This document shows, piece after piece, positions 56,343 through 64,000 of a stretch of 64,000 nt of DNA; within the stretch, counting starts at the first letter, position 1, and every line of letters starts with the position of its first letter. A program made the position numbers and the translations under genes. The stretch comes from a virus, in IMG/VR virus record IMGVR_UViG_3300050011_000393, positions 32,668 to 96,667 of that record; one strand, 5' to 3'. The notes beneath the pieces are model-generated. The model was not told the origin of the DNA. It did no database searches and worked only from the letters and a program-made list of their open reading frames with translations.

Positions 56343-56624
56343 ATGGCGAACAATTTAGGCGATGCTTTGTCTGGATTAAAGAAGCCCGGAAGCGGCGTGG
56401 CCAAAAAGCCCGTGGCTACCAAGCGGGGTACTGCGACCATCACTGTCGAGCCGATGCCTGCAAAACCTAGGACGTTTACGGACAAGAATTTGGAACCGGG
56501 ATTCGGCGCAGGCGGCGCGAATGGCGTTGCAACCCAAGGTGCGAAACCGGGCGGCACGATTCGGCCGGAAATTAACGCAACACCAAAAATGAAACCAACG
56601 CCCTCGGCAATGACAAAGGCGTAG
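56343..56624 (+). CDS. Small Pro/Gly/Lys-rich protein (93 aa)
   Basis: Low complexity with basic blocks (AKKPVATKRGTATITVEP), probably disordered. Precedes another Ala/Pro/Lys-rich protein. Likely virion-associated; unknown. Confidence 0.5.
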   Translation: MANNLGDALSGLKKPGSGVAKKPVATKRGTATITVEPMPAKPRTFTDKNLEPGFGAGGANGVATQGAKPGGTIRPEINATPKMKPTPSAMTKA

Positions 56625-56634
56625 AGGATAATCA

Positions 56635-56991
56635 ATGCCGCAGAGCCCAAGTTCAGTCGACACCGCGTTAGCAAATGCCAAAGCCGCATTGGCGCACGCC
56701 GACGCAAAATTTCCCCGCGCCGCCGCTGCAGCTCCAGCCGCGAAACCTGCTGCCCCCGCCGCACCGAGTATTGGCGCTGAATTAAAAGCCAAAAGCGGTA
56801 TGGTCGGTAAAGCCAGACAGGCACTCGATGCCCCCAAAATGCATAAGGGTGGTCCTGTTCCTGCAGATGGTATTTATACCCTGAAAAAGGGCGAACATGT
56901 GCTGACAGAAAAAGAAGTCGGGACCGTGAAGAAACATGCGCTGATGGCGACCGGACTTAAATCGCTGGCCGCTACAGCCAAGAAAAAGTAA
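56635..56991 (+). CDS. Ala-rich protein with HKGGPVPxDGIYxLKKGEHVL motif
   Basis: 118 residues. Helical Ala/Lys first half; MHKGGPVPADGIYTLKKGE in the second half is a motif seen in several phage head-region proteins with repeated beta hairpin. Basic end (KSLAATAKKK). May bind DNA or capsid. Confidence 0.55.
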   Translation: MPQSPSSVDTALANAKAALAHADAKFPRAAAAAPAAKPAAPAAPSIGAELKAKSGMVGKARQALDAPKMHKGGPVPADGIYTLKKGEHVLTEKEVGTVKKHALMATGLKSLAATAKKK

Positions 56992-57003
56992 GGGAGAAAT
57001 AAA

Positions 57004-57678
57004 ATGGGAGTACCACGAACACTGCCGATTCTAGCTGCACCGAGTACCACTGCTTGGCGGACGCCCGTCTATGTCGGGCCCGCCGCAAACACTGTTGCGG
57101 CCGTATCTTTCTCCATCACAAATAACATCGCCACTATCATATTAGGTGCAGGCAACCTGCCCACAAAGGGGTATAATGGCCCAAACGGATACATTGCTCC
57201 GCCGACCGCTGTCCCCGCCAGCGCCACTCAGCAGTTCAATATAGCTCCTGTTCCTCCTGTCAATATCCAAGGGAATTTTCCTGCCCCGAACGGACAGAAA
57301 GTTATTCTGTGGGGCTTCACGACCGCGACATATTTCAACGGCAAGACCGTCACAGTTTTAGATAACAATCCTGCAACTGGCGCATTCCGATTTTATTTTA
57401 CAAACGCGAACGTCGCCAGCACGTCCGACGCGGGAAACACTGCGCCGAGCCCGACCGAACGATTCCGCGCTGTCCGGATTGAATGCGACGGAGCGAACAG
57501 CACGAACATTGTGTATGTCGGGGACTTGAACGTGACGGCCACACAATACACGGCAGCGTTGACGTTAGCTGCACAAATGGCGTTCGAAGTCGCCGGGGAG
57601 AATATCGACGCTTCGCAGATCCAAATTTTCGGGAGCTCCGCGTCCAACTGTCAGGTACACGTATCTTTGATTTACTAA
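57004..57678 (+). CDS. Structural protein with shared beta module (224 aa)
   Basis: N-terminal half: Asn/Pro-rich beta segment. Residues 96-155 (KVILWGFTTATYFNGKTVTVL...FRFYFTNANVASTSDAG) match the F-x-N-G-x-x-V module of the giant tail protein and of the 5696 protein. The C-terminus is alpha/beta (FEVAGENIDASQIQIFGSSA). A head or tail decoration role is inferred. Confidence 0.6.
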   Translation: MGVPRTLPILAAPSTTAWRTPVYVGPAANTVAAVSFSITNNIATIILGAGNLPTKGYNGPNGYIAPPTAVPASATQQFNIAPVPPVNIQGNFPAPNGQKVILWGFTTATYFNGKTVTVLDNNPATGAFRFYFTNANVASTSDAGNTAPSPTERFRAVRIECDGANSTNIVYVGDLNVTATQYTAALTLAAQMAFEVAGENIDASQIQIFGSSASNCQVHVSLIY

Positions 57679-57682
57679 CGCC

Positions 57683-57844
57683 ATGACAACAAACGCCACA
57701 CATACCGCTATTCGAACCACGATCACGGCTTCGCCGACAATCAGCGGAGTCGCAAAACCCATTACCGTCAGCCTTAGCGGCCAGGCCACAGTATCTGGCG
57801 CGGTTATGGTCTCGAACCGAACACCAAATAACGGCGCAAAATAA
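57683..57844 (+). CDS. Small structural-type protein (53 aa)
   Basis: Thr/Ser/Val-rich single beta domain (IRTTITASPTISGVAKPITVSLSG). Between two virion genes. Unknown. Confidence 0.45.
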   Translation: MTTNATHTAIRTTITASPTISGVAKPITVSLSGQATVSGAVMVSNRTPNNGAK

Positions 57845-57874
57845 AATCGCCGTATCGCAGGGAGCAGCCTGGTC

Positions 57875-59782
57875 ATGTCTGAACAATTTCCAGTCGACGA
57901 AATTTTATTGGCAAACTATCGCAAGTCGGTGGACCTGACAAACTTCCCCCGTGGATTTTTGAAATGGTTCGAAGGCGCAACTGCGAATGAACGTACTGAC
58001 TGGTTCAAGGGCCGTTTTCGTTGCCTGAAATACCACCTCTATCTCAGCGGATTCGCTGAAGCTACGAAGCCCGGTGATCCTGACCTGCCCAAAGAATATG
58101 TTCCGATCCTCGGAATGGATTTCCAGCCTGACCCGCACTCCAGACTATTTTCTTGTTTCTTGCAGAAGAAGCCAGGCGAGAATCTTGTTCTGACCGACCT
58201 CGACACCCAGACGAAGAAACGCATGATTCTTTGGCCTCGAGGGCTTTTCAAAACCTCTGCGGTCAGGGTTGATATCGTTCAGCTCATTCTGAACTATCCC
58301 GACGTCCGTATATGCTTTTTGACTGGTTCGGATAAACTCGCGAAGAAACAACTGGGAGCGATCAAACGGTTTTTTGAGAGCCCGACGAAATTGTTTAAAT
58401 GGCTCTTCCCTGAATTTTGTACGCGCAGTGTGCGGAATAAAAAAGTCAAAGACGAGACCGCGCCAGGTGCATGGACGGACGAGATATGCAAGTTGGGCAA
58501 CGCATACCAGTTCACTGTTCCGTGTCGTACAACAGAAATTTTCGCCGAACCCACCTTCGTTATTTCGACTGCACGATCAGTCAAGGCTGGGTCCCACTTC
58601 GATGTCATCTACATTGACGACCTCGTGAACGAAACGAACTACCGCAAGGCAGAAGCCCTAGAAAAATGTTACGACGACTATATCGATATCTGCCCGATTC
58701 TTGAGCCGTTTGGATTCATCGTCGTGACCGGGACGCGGTACTCTTTCGGCGATACTTACGAGCGCATTCAAGACGACGCCAAAAAAGAAATGAAGGAAAT
58801 GGGCAGATCGATCTGGAAGTTTTTCATTCGAGATTGCTGGAGTCATGGGTGCCAGAACTGCGCGCACACGAATGTCTACCACGACTTTGATGTGAATATC
58901 CTCCAACCTCCATGTATTGAGCCCGGGTGTAAATGCATAGGTTACCAGGATCGCGGAAACAAGGACGTACTGTTCCCTGAGACGCGCACGCACTCGGGCC
59001 GCCAGATTGGCCATACCCTGGCTTTGTTGAACCAGAAACTGATTGAGTCCAGTCCTGAGTTTTTTGCCAACCAATACGAGAACAAGCCTATCGCCACGGG
59101 CACGCAAACTTTCGACGACGTGTTGATCGGACGACAGACTCTCCATAGCCTTTCGCTGATTCCTGCTGAGGGCTCGGGAACCACATTTGTTGTGGGAGAC
59201 CTAGCATATGTCGGTCAACCAGGCAGAGACTATTCTGTGATTTTTGTGTGCAGGGTATTTCGCGGGCAGATTTTTATTATTGACTGCCGATTCGGTAACT
59301 GGGACTCAGCTCAAATTGCGGAGCAGACCGTCAAGGTGCTTCTCGACCATCGGCCCAACATAATTTATTATGAAAAATTTAATGGTTGGGAGGCGTATAA
59401 CAACGTCATCGCCGCCCTTGCTGCTGCTCGCGGCCTTTTGAAGGTCCCGATTCAATGGGAGAAGGGGTCTCAGGCGAACAACGCGAAACTGACTCGCATC
59501 GGGTCTGTTAAAGGGCCCCTCTCCGCACGCCGTTTATGGATTTATGGAGGCATTCCGGGGTATGACATTCTCGTTCAACAGTTGGTCAAGTGGCCGAAGC
59601 TGGGCCGCCACGACGATTTTGCTGATTGCGCGGGCATGGTTGTCTCCGTGCCGTCGGGATACCAGTTAGAAAACCCACCTGCGCCGCCTTCGGTGACCAG
59701 TTGGTTGCAGAAATTGCACCAAACGACCCCTACCGAGGACCAGTATTACGATACGGGCTGCGGAACGGGCTTTTGTGGTTGA
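57875..59782 (+). CDS. Terminase large subunit
   Basis: 635 residues. ATPase: Walker-A-like WPRGLFKTSA at 120-129, Walker B FDVIYIDDL at 242-250. Nuclease: VVGDLAYVGQ with Asp442, then VIFVCRVFRGQIFIID; a later DDFADCAGM supplies another acidic pair. It packages DNA into the procapsid through the portal. Odd feature: between the ATPase and nuclease domains (321-356) six cysteines occur as C-x4-C-x2-C and C-x4-C-x-C, like a zinc-binding insert. ATG 57875 follows GGGAGCAG. Late promoter copy 13 follows. Confidence 0.92.
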   Translation: MSEQFPVDEILLANYRKSVDLTNFPRGFLKWFEGATANERTDWFKGRFRCLKYHLYLSGFAEATKPGDPDLPKEYVPILGMDFQPDPHSRLFSCFLQKKPGENLVLTDLDTQTKKRMILWPRGLFKTSAVRVDIVQLILNYPDVRICFLTGSDKLAKKQLGAIKRFFESPTKLFKWLFPEFCTRSVRNKKVKDETAPGAWTDEICKLGNAYQFTVPCRTTEIFAEPTFVISTARSVKAGSHFDVIYIDDLVNETNYRKAEALEKCYDDYIDICPILEPFGFIVVTGTRYSFGDTYERIQDDAKKEMKEMGRSIWKFFIRDCWSHGCQNCAHTNVYHDFDVNILQPPCIEPGCKCIGYQDRGNKDVLFPETRTHSGRQIGHTLALLNQKLIESSPEFFANQYENKPIATGTQTFDDVLIGRQTLHSLSLIPAEGSGTTFVVGDLAYVGQPGRDYSVIFVCRVFRGQIFIIDCRFGNWDSAQIAEQTVKVLLDHRPNIIYYEKFNGWEAYNNVIAALAAARGLLKVPIQWEKGSQANNAKLTRIGSVKGPLSARRLWIYGGIPGYDILVQQLVKWPKLGRHDDFADCAGMVVSVPSGYQLENPPAPPSVTSWLQKLHQTTPTEDQYYDTGCGTGFCG

Positions 59783-59787
59783 AATAA

Positions 59788-59807
59788 GACTTCTCTTTTC
59801 ATAAGTA
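59788..59807 (+). promoter_or_regulatory. Putative phage late promoter, copy 13
   Basis: GACT 59788-59791, 8 bases, CATAAGTA 59800-59807, then GAGACC. Drives the portal. Confidence 0.8.
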
Positions 59808-59816
59808 GAGACCATT

Positions 59817-62042
59817 ATGGCTGATGAGCAAACAAAAGGTATTACTGCGACTAGTCATTTCGAGGATTTAGGGCAGATTCGCGTCCTCGACTTGCCTGGA
59901 GCCGTGCCTTACGGCGAACTCGCGCTTCCAATAGGCCCGACCGAAGTCGCTTTTGACGATCAACTGCGCTCTGATTTATCGATGATGAAGGAGGCTAACC
60001 TCAACAGGGAAGAATCCGAAACATTTATCGCGACCCGGGGGTTAATCGGCCGATGGAATGTCGCAGAATTGATGCTGCGTGCTTGGGTTGAGCCCGTCAA
60101 GTGGAAGGGTAGTGATCAATTTCGCTCCCACCTCGGCGTGCCGCTCGTCGCGGAGCAATTTTACAGCATTCACAGCGTCGTGAACCAGACACTCTTCGGC
60201 GGATACCGGGTTTTTAAAATCGATCCCACATCCGGCACAGAATTGAACTGCGCACTGGCTCAAGAATCGATTCTGACCGCGCAATTAAAGACCTGCGGCT
60301 ACAAAGGCGTCTCGGCCAAGACTGAGATGCGGGAAATTACCTACGACGGACTCTTTTATGGGTTCGGTGTGGCGCATTATGGATGGGAAACCAAGAAAGA
60401 AAACATTCTTAAGAAGGTTCAGAAGTCCCATCCGACAACAACTGTGGTCAACGGCCTGACTGTCACGATTCCTGTCGAAGACGAAGACAATATCGAGGAA
60501 AAAGTCATCGGAGTTCGTGAAGTCAACATGCCAAAGCTGGAGCATGTTCCAATTCGTCGGTTCCGATACGCCCCTGACCTCCGCCGCGGCGATCCGCGTG
60601 TCGCTGAATGGTGCGGTCGCATTATTTATTTGACAGGCTATCAAATCGACTCCATGCGGAACACCGCAGGATGGAATATTCCAACTCGCGCGCAGATTGT
60701 CGCGCTCACGACCCCGCAAATGCAGACGAATGCGGCGACGAATCCCCTAGAGACTCTAGGATCGAATACTGGCAATCCTATTTTCCAGCAAACGACCACG
60801 CCGCAGAAGGCATATCCTGAAAATTACACTGAGCGCACCGCGCATGACCCCTTGATGCGCAAATTTGAATGTTTCGATTACTGGACCGGGTCACGCCATG
60901 CAATTATTCTGGGCAAAGAGTACTGCTTGCTGAACGAACCGCATAATTTCAAGCGGCCTCCGTTCCTAGGCTTCTGTTTCCGCAATGCACCTGACTCAGC
61001 GCATGGATATGGCATCGCGTATTGGTTGACGGACTTCCAACGCGTCTGCCAAGGCGTAATTAACGCATTTTTGGATGACATGAACTTGAATTTGATGGGG
61101 ACGTACACTTCGCCCGCAGGCACAAATAATTCCGCGCAGGCTCAGTGGATTTTTCCTGGGAAAGTCTTCAAATCCGACGCGCAGGGAAAAATCGAGCCTC
61201 TGACGCGCAATGCAGTCAACGCGCAAGAGCCATTGGCCGTCATTCAGCAAATGAAAGCATGGGCTTCCTCGATTTCAGGCGCGGGCATGAGTACTTTGGG
61301 CGGTAACCCGGGCGCAGCAGGGGATGTGCGCACGCCGGGCGGGGTTGCAGCGGCCACAGGCGGGGAATCTGTCAAGCTGCAGGACCTCGTCGACGTAATT
61401 TCCGAGCAGGTGTTCGTTCCCTTCTTGGAATTCTGCATCGAGCAAAATCAGAAGCTCAAGCCGTCGCAATTGCGCATGCTTCTGTCCGACACTCTCGGCA
61501 CCGCATTCGAAGCTACGCCTTTGAACGTCTTGAACGGAACCTACAAGGTTGATATCTCGGCCGGAACAAAACTCGCGGCGCGCGAAGCCTTGAATAAATA
61601 CATGAGCGTCATCGAGACCTTCCTGCAATCGCCAGGCACCGTGGAGATGCTCGCGCAACAAGCTATGAAGGTCGACTTCAATGCGATGTTTACGGCAATG
61701 TTTGATACCTACGGTGTACCGTTCAAGGAGAACGTGATCGTTGATCAGACTGATGAAGATAAGGCCCGCGTGGCCGCAAATACGCAGGCCGCCGCCGCGC
61801 AGGGCAAACTCGGCATCGTCAAGGCGCAAGGGGAGGTGAAGAAAGATGTAGATAATAACGCCGCAGAAAACAGGATGCTCGTGGAAACGGGAAAACATAC
61901 TCTTCGGCAACAAGGAGAGGCGGCAGGACACCAAAATGACCTAGAACTACAGCAAAAACAATTTGCTCAGACCCCCCAAGCACAGGGGTTAGACCGCGCG
62001 GCTAAGGGCGCGTTTGCCGCAGCGGATAAAAATAATTTTTAG
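59817..62042 (+). CDS. Portal protein
   Basis: 741 residues, ATG at 59817. Clip/stem/wing features: long helical stretches, HSVVNQTLFGGYRVFKIDPTSG, DGLFYGFGVAHYGWETKK near 175-195 and GGVAAATGGESVKLQDLVDV before the C-terminal crown. Size, position after the large terminase and late promoter fit a podovirus-like portal that forms the packaging channel. The last 80 residues are Gln/Ala-rich (QAAAAQGKLGIVKAQGE, DLELQQKQFAQ) as in C-terminal barrel helices. Confidence 0.85.
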   Translation: MADEQTKGITATSHFEDLGQIRVLDLPGAVPYGELALPIGPTEVAFDDQLRSDLSMMKEANLNREESETFIATRGLIGRWNVAELMLRAWVEPVKWKGSDQFRSHLGVPLVAEQFYSIHSVVNQTLFGGYRVFKIDPTSGTELNCALAQESILTAQLKTCGYKGVSAKTEMREITYDGLFYGFGVAHYGWETKKENILKKVQKSHPTTTVVNGLTVTIPVEDEDNIEEKVIGVREVNMPKLEHVPIRRFRYAPDLRRGDPRVAEWCGRIIYLTGYQIDSMRNTAGWNIPTRAQIVALTTPQMQTNAATNPLETLGSNTGNPIFQQTTTPQKAYPENYTERTAHDPLMRKFECFDYWTGSRHAIILGKEYCLLNEPHNFKRPPFLGFCFRNAPDSAHGYGIAYWLTDFQRVCQGVINAFLDDMNLNLMGTYTSPAGTNNSAQAQWIFPGKVFKSDAQGKIEPLTRNAVNAQEPLAVIQQMKAWASSISGAGMSTLGGNPGAAGDVRTPGGVAAATGGESVKLQDLVDVISEQVFVPFLEFCIEQNQKLKPSQLRMLLSDTLGTAFEATPLNVLNGTYKVDISAGTKLAAREALNKYMSVIETFLQSPGTVEMLAQQAMKVDFNAMFTAMFDTYGVPFKENVIVDQTDEDKARVAANTQAAAAQGKLGIVKAQGEVKKDVDNNAAENRMLVETGKHTLRQQGEAAGHQNDLELQQKQFAQTPQAQGLDRAAKGAFAAADKNNF

Positions 62043-62045
62043 TTA

Positions 62046-62074
62046 TTGACCTAAACACTTTGTTCTGGTATAGT
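62046..62074 (+). promoter_or_regulatory. sigma70-like promoter of a GIY-YIG gene, leaderless type
   Basis: TTGACC 62046-62051, 17 bases, TATAGT 62069-62074, 6 bases to ATG 62081. Confidence 0.65.
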
Positions 62075-62080
62075 TAAAGC

Positions 62081-62620
62081 ATGAAATTTTACTCTTATTT
62101 ATGGTTGAGAGATGATGGGTCCCCGTACTACGCCGGGAAAGGTTCGGGCAGGCGAGCGTTTCAAAGTCAAGGTCATTTAACTAAACGCCCAAAAAAGATA
62201 TCGAATATTTTAATATTTTATCATGTGACTGAAGTCGAATCATTTGCTTCAGAGGTAGCCTTTATTAAATGGTTTGGTCGCAAAGACCTAGGCACGGGGA
62301 TTCTGCGAAATTTTACCGATGGTGGAAATGATGGATATCATCGAGGGCCTTGGTCTGCAACACGAAAAGACGCCCAAGCGTCCCGCATCAAAAAGCAAGG
62401 GCTTGGTGGATGGAATAAAGGCATGCGGATGCCGACGACAGCCGAAAAAATGAAAGGGAACACGCATACTAAAGGAAAGCACACTCATTCCGCCGAAGGA
62501 AATCTTCGCATAAGCGAAGCCAAGAAAAATATCCCTTTATCCGCCGCACACAAAAAGGCATTGAAATTATCACATCGAACTTGTTCATGTCCACATCATG
62601 TTGCCGCAAGGAGCAAGTAA
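62081..62620 (+). CDS. GIY-YIG homing endonuclease (sister of 45960)
   Basis: 179 residues. YSYLWLRDDGSPYYAGKGSG with AFIKWFGRKDLGTGIL; DNA-binding tail with GWNKGMRMPTTAEKMKGN, SAEGNLRISEAKKNIPLS and HRTCSCPHH. Strong homology to the 45960 protein in the first 85 residues, less in the tail, so DNA targeting has diverged. It overlaps the next gene by one base. A mobile element inserted after the portal. Confidence 0.85.
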   Translation: MKFYSYLWLRDDGSPYYAGKGSGRRAFQSQGHLTKRPKKISNILIFYHVTEVESFASEVAFIKWFGRKDLGTGILRNFTDGGNDGYHRGPWSATRKDAQASRIKKQGLGGWNKGMRMPTTAEKMKGNTHTKGKHTHSAEGNLRISEAKKNIPLSAAHKKALKLSHRTCSCPHHVAARSK

Positions 62621-63015
62621 TGAGCGAACCAAACGTACTACCTTCTTCGGCGGTCATCGACCGAGCAAATCGTCTTATGGGCCTACGGGCCAATCCGGGC
62701 TTTCCTGACGCGTGGCAGATTTCAAAAGCCCTCGCAGACGAAGCAGGACACATCTCCATCACATATCCCGGTTGGGACCCCCAACAAATTATGGTGTTAA
62801 AGGCGCGCGCCCAGGCTGCGCTCGAGCATCATGAATTATTCTTCGCTAAAATCCAAGAAGTGATTCGCGCAGGTATCCAAGAACAAGCGGCCAGTCCTAC
62901 TCTGTCCGACAAAACTCCCGCCGAAGTGTTGGAGACTGGAGACTATGTCCGCCAAGAAGTTTTGGCTCATTTTGCCGAGATGGATAGCGAAGGTCGACTT
63001 CCTGGCACGTACTGA
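62620..63015 (+). CDS. Hypothetical virion-cluster protein (131 aa)
   Basis: ATG overlaps the TAA of the homing gene; AAGGAG lies upstream within that gene. Helical (VIDRANRLMGLRANPG, LKARAQAALEHHELFFAKIQEVI), acidic C-terminus. Between portal and scaffold-like gene, so possibly a head assembly or maturation factor. Confidence 0.5.
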   Translation: MSEPNVLPSSAVIDRANRLMGLRANPGFPDAWQISKALADEAGHISITYPGWDPQQIMVLKARAQAALEHHELFFAKIQEVIRAGIQEQAASPTLSDKTPAEVLETGDYVRQEVLAHFAEMDSEGRLPGTY

Positions 63016-63025
63016 TGACAACTTA

Positions 63026-63056
63026 TTACAGAAACTGACTTACCATTCCATAAGTG
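63026..63056 (+). promoter_or_regulatory. Putative late promoter, copy 14, extended type
   Basis: TTACAGAAACTGACT 63026-63040 then CATAAGTG 63049-63056, GACT 63037-63040. Precedes the scaffold-like gene. Confidence 0.8.
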
Positions 63057-63081
63057 TAAACTACTTTCTAGGAGAATTTAA

Positions 63082-64000
63082 ATGAGCACCGAAACCGAAG
63101 CCCGCGTATTGCCTGAAGTTGCGATGAATGAGGCGTTGGCCAAAGCCATTCAAGAAGCCGTCAGTACTGCGGACGTGAAGAGTTTGTTGATCGCGGAAGC
63201 CGAGCGCCAGTTAGCAACCAAGACTGCGCTAGACGAAAGCCAGGCCGCCGCTGAGAAGGTTGCTGCGGACAAGATTATTGCCGACAAAGCTGCGGCCGAC
63301 GCTGCTGCAGTTGCCGCGCAAGTATTCACGCGCACCGAGGTTATCGGCGGGAAAAATCTCACTTTTACGGCGGGCTCGGACGCCGAACTGGACCGCGAAG
63401 TTCTCAACGCGTATAAGGTGGCCTATGCCTTGCGCGATCCTGAAGTTGCGGCTCCTGTCGTAGACACGCAAGCCGCCGCGCGCGCCGCTGAAGCTGAAGT
63501 GCTGGCGAAGACTGAACTCGAACGCAAATTTAAAGCGGGCGAAATTTCCGCCGCCGATTATATTCAAGAGTCGGGCGCAATGAATGCCTATCTCGAAAAG
63601 CAAGGAATCTCGGTTGCCGCCTTGAAAGAGACAGTCGACGCAACACAAAGCGCGAAGGTTACCAACTCATGGGCGCGCGCCGCAGAAACATTCAAGCAGA
63701 CTCCTGCTGGCGCAGACTGGCCAGGAGGAGAAAAGAATCAAGAATTGATTGGTTTGAAAATCGCAGCACTTGGATTAGCGGACGCGGAAGATAAAGTTGC
63801 GGCGTTGCACACGGCCTACGCCGAAATGAAGCGCACGGGTTTGTATTTCCCGCAAGGAGATACAGCGCCAGTAGCGGCTGCGACCGTCGCGGCTCCTGCC
63901 GCAGAGGTAACTGAAGCTGCGGTATTGGCCGCGCGTGTTGCTGCGGCAGCAAAAGTACAGTCCATGTCCTCTTCTGTGTTCGGAGCGAGCTCGGGTACAA
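63082..64000 (+). CDS. Scaffold-like Ala/Glu-rich protein (partial, runs off the window)
   Basis: 306 residues visible from ATG 63082 behind AGGAGA. Ala/Glu/Lys-rich coiled coils at 1-75 and 125-200, then a middle (LEKQGISVAALKETVDATQ...WARAAETFKQTPAGADWPGGEKNQELIGLKIAAL) resembling scaffold or head-assembly proteins, then Ala/Val-rich C-terminus. No stop before the edge. Position before the expected capsid gene supports scaffold. Confidence 0.55.
   Translation, partial: MSTETEARVLPEVAMNEALAKAIQEAVSTADVKSLLIAEAERQLATKTALDESQAAAEKVAADKIIADKAAADAAAVAAQVFTRTEVIGGKNLTFTAGSDAELDREVLNAYKVAYALRDPEVAAPVVDTQAAARAAEAEVLAKTELERKFKAGEISAADYIQESGAMNAYLEKQGISVAALKETVDATQSAKVTNSWARAAETFKQTPAGADWPGGEKNQELIGLKIAALGLADAEDKVAALHTAYAEMKRTGLYFPQGDTAPVAAATVAAPAAEVTEAAVLAARVAAAAKVQSMSSSVFGASSGT

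Noticed and set aside
61190-61220. TTCAAATCC as a tRNA T-loop
   Set aside because: It lies inside the portal frame and no acceptor or anticodon arms surround it.

Overview
The window is a 64 kb piece of a tailed bacteriophage genome (class Caudoviricetes). It carries a large terminase, a portal, a probable small terminase, tail fibre and tail proteins, several free-standing homing endonucleases and an array of tiny overlapping genes. I see no tape-measure, sheath or baseplate gene. That, with a series of Ala/Gln/Gly-rich probable internal virion proteins, hints at a short-tailed virion, but the genome is incomplete here. The host is not proven. Secreted proteins of the He_PIG/Fn3 type, common in Acidobacteriota, and sigma70-like promoters (TTGACA/TATAAT) suggest a Gram-negative host, with an Acidobacteriota-like host as my best guess.

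Layout: 1-2.4 kb holds small hypothetical genes. 2.4-4.1 kb holds two glycosyltransferases. 4.2-22.3 kb is a rightward structural block: fibre and adaptor proteins, a 1454-residue tail protein, a GNAT-like protein and putative internal proteins. 22.3-25.4 kb is mostly leftward and includes a SprT-like metalloprotein and a protein joining a sigma-region-4-like helix-turn-helix to a KOW domain. 25.5-26.8 kb is a rightward cassette of three exported Ig/Fn3-like proteins. 26.85-27.39 kb is a structured RNA locus whose core is a circularly permuted (two-piece) tmRNA. 27.6-32.9 kb is leftward: a minimal tyrosine recombinase, HNH nuclease, lytic transglycosylase, outer-membrane-like protein, tRNA-Ile(UAU) and small genes. 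33-42.9 kb is an array of small membrane and zinc-finger genes, mostly start/stop overlapped, interrupted by a leftward cluster at 34.5-35.7 kb and a 670-base gap at 40.4-41.05 kb. 43-45.9 kb has small genes and an exported trypsin-like protease. 46.5-49.3 kb encodes a phage GroEL, a GroES-like cochaperonin and the probable small terminase. 49.6-57.8 kb has virion accessory proteins, including one with a DUF3494 ice-binding-type domain. 57.9-64 kb has the large terminase, portal and a probable scaffold-like protein cut by the window edge.

Two transcription systems can be read from the DNA. Fourteen rightward sites fit GACT-N8-CATAAGT(A/G) with nearly fixed geometry and stand before structural, packaging and late gene groups; I interpret them as phage-specific late promoters. 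A second set, palindromes built from AGTAC...GTACT, sits on or beside sigma70-like promoters of the leftward and small-gene clusters and looks like the operators of one phage regulator. Several sigma70-like promoters place the -10 box only 5-7 bases before ATG, implying leaderless messages, notably for homing endonucleases.

How the genes fit together: early or host-polymerase genes would be silenced or tuned through the AGTAC operators; a phage factor (a candidate is the HTH-KOW protein at 23118-24479) or a phage RNA polymerase outside this window would then fire the GACT/CATAAGT promoters. Chaperonin, terminase, portal and scaffold-like genes serve capsid assembly and packaging. The lytic transglycosylase, small membrane proteins, secreted protease and exported Ig-like proteins act at the host envelope. 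The tmRNA and tRNA-Ile would support translation late in infection.
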